Origin: Clostridiales bacterium
Lineage (GTDB): Bacteria > Bacillota > Clostridia > Christensenellales > Pumilibacteraceae
Reading direction: 5' to 3'
Length of the DNA stretch: 39,880 bases
NCBI GenBank assembly: GCA_031276725.1
Contig: JAISMM010000007.1
Span: forward strand, 1-39,880
How positions within the stretch are numbered: the first letter of the stretch is position 1; every line of letters starts with the position of its first letter. The position numbers were made by a program, and so were the translations under genes. The notes beneath the pieces were generated by a model. The model was not told where the DNA came from. It saw nothing but the letters and a program-made list of their open reading frames with translations, and did no database searches. This document shows, one piece after another, positions 39,422 to 39,880 of the stretch.

Positions 39422-39871
39422 TTAGCCCGCGACGGGGGAATCGGTAAGAGCTTTGTGCGCCTCGATAGCGGCGGTTTTGGCGGTGAGAGCGGCGGCGGCG
39501 GCGGAGAAAGCGGCGGAGATTTTGGGGTCGGCGTCGCTTTGGGCGTTTTTGACGGCGGCAAAGTAGGCGAGCGCTTTTGCCGCGGCGAGCGTCGCCGCCT
39601 TTAGCTTGGCTTTTTCGGCGTTAGAAAGCTCCGCCTTTGCGGCCGCCGAGTTATACGCAAGCTGCGCCGCGCCGAGCTTGTCGGCGCTTGCGTTCGACGC
39701 CCTTAGCCTTTCGAGCTTTTTGGCGGCGCGCTTTTGCACGGCGTTGTAGTCCGGGAAAATGATGAGGAATATCGGGAAGAATATCGCCATTGACAGTCCG
39801 CCCGTTACCACCGTCTTTATAAGCCCTATAAGCACGAAGTTCCAGCCCCACGCCAGCATATACGGGTTCAT
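39422..39871 (-). CDS. Ala/Lys-rich membrane protein (possibly partial)
   Basis: 149 residues are visible: an N-terminal membrane region (about residues 5-42; two helices around a short loop: LIGLIKTVVTG and AIFFPIFLIIFPDY), then a long alanine- and lysine-rich helical stretch to the C-terminus. It resembles small integral proteins with a coiled-coil-like tail, but I do not recognise it. No in-frame stop occurs between the proposed ATG (39871) and the window edge, so the true start may lie outside. Confidence 0.55.
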   Translation of the reverse strand: MNPYMLAWGWNFVLIGLIKTVVTGGLSMAIFFPIFLIIFPDYNAVQKRAAKKLERLRASNASADKLGAAQLAYNSAAAKAELSNAEKAKLKAATLAAAKALAYFAAVKNAQSDADPKISAAFSAAAAALTAKTAAIEAHKALTDSPVAG

Positions 39872-39880
39872 TATCCCCCA

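Overview
This window looks like a chromosomal segment from an anaerobic, spore-forming-lineage Clostridia bacterium (Bacillota), probably uncultured and gut-associated. The evidence is a full Spo0A gene, a PerR/reverse-rubrerythrin oxidative-stress pair, an exonuclease-degenerate PolA, a type I-beta DAHP synthase, and many sigma-A promoters of the form TTGACA-N17-TATAAT. Coding DNA is moderately GC-rich and intergenic DNA is AT-rich. The genus cannot be fixed from the sequence alone; a Christensenellales-like or Oscillospirales-like lineage is only a guess.

Layout. 1-230: tandem GC-rich palindromic repeats. 260-3782 (minus): coaE and polA, with a 157-bp MITE-like repeat between them. 4061-4147: tRNA-Leu(CAA) with its terminator, then cysK behind a textbook promoter. 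5857-8108 (minus): a two-component pair. 8399-8800: a small TPR-like protein, followed by a 500-bp cluster of GC-rich repeats. 9411-12588 (minus): a four-gene envelope operon (SPFH/zinc-ribbon protein, YdjG-like zinc-ribbon membrane protein and two small membrane proteins) resembling the Bacillus ydjGHI stress module. 12885-14192: an AAA/DUF4143 ATPase. 14359-17258: an MFS transporter plus GH39 glycosidase. 17337-18467: a Ca2+/Na+ antiporter. 18732-22424: a 1230-residue membrane-anchored modular protein. 22473-24878: a SpoU-family RNA methyltransferase plus ABC-F ATPase. 25036-25785 (minus): Spo0A. 26065-27300: a DUF368 (PopT-type) undecaprenyl-phosphate translocase whose C-terminus is encoded by repeats. 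27400-29279: aroF and tyrA. 29303-30013 (minus): a TtcA-like tRNA thiolase.

The highlight is 30142-34893: a compact, complete type VI-D CRISPR-Cas locus, all on the minus strand, in the order cas13d, cas1, cas2, leader promoter, array of five intact repeats plus one degenerate terminal repeat. Cas13d (953 aa) keeps both HEPN R-x4-H motifs. The crRNA-sense repeat folds into the short stem-loop typical of Cas13d guides. A 157-bp mobile-looking repeat has landed at the end of cas2, supplying its last 18 or so codons and its stop, and lies between cas2 and the array promoter. That promoter's -10 box ends 4 bp before the first repeat, so the pre-crRNA should start at or just inside the repeat. Divergent from cas13d is a stand-alone Spo0A-C-like DNA-binding protein with a 13-bp palindrome beside its -35 box, a candidate regulator of the locus.

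35846-36875: perR and reverse rubrerythrin, with a Per-box-like palindrome over the perR start. 37025-39317 (minus): glf (UDP-galactopyranose mutase) overlapping an MGDG-synthase-like glycosyltransferase, suggesting galactose-containing glycolipid synthesis. 39422-39871 (minus): an Ala/Lys-rich membrane protein at the window edge. Several genes (polA, the TPR gene, the SpoU methyltransferase, popT, glf, perR) have their -10 box only 5-10 bp before the start codon and no Shine-Dalgarno sequence, suggesting that leaderless or nearly leaderless mRNAs are common here.
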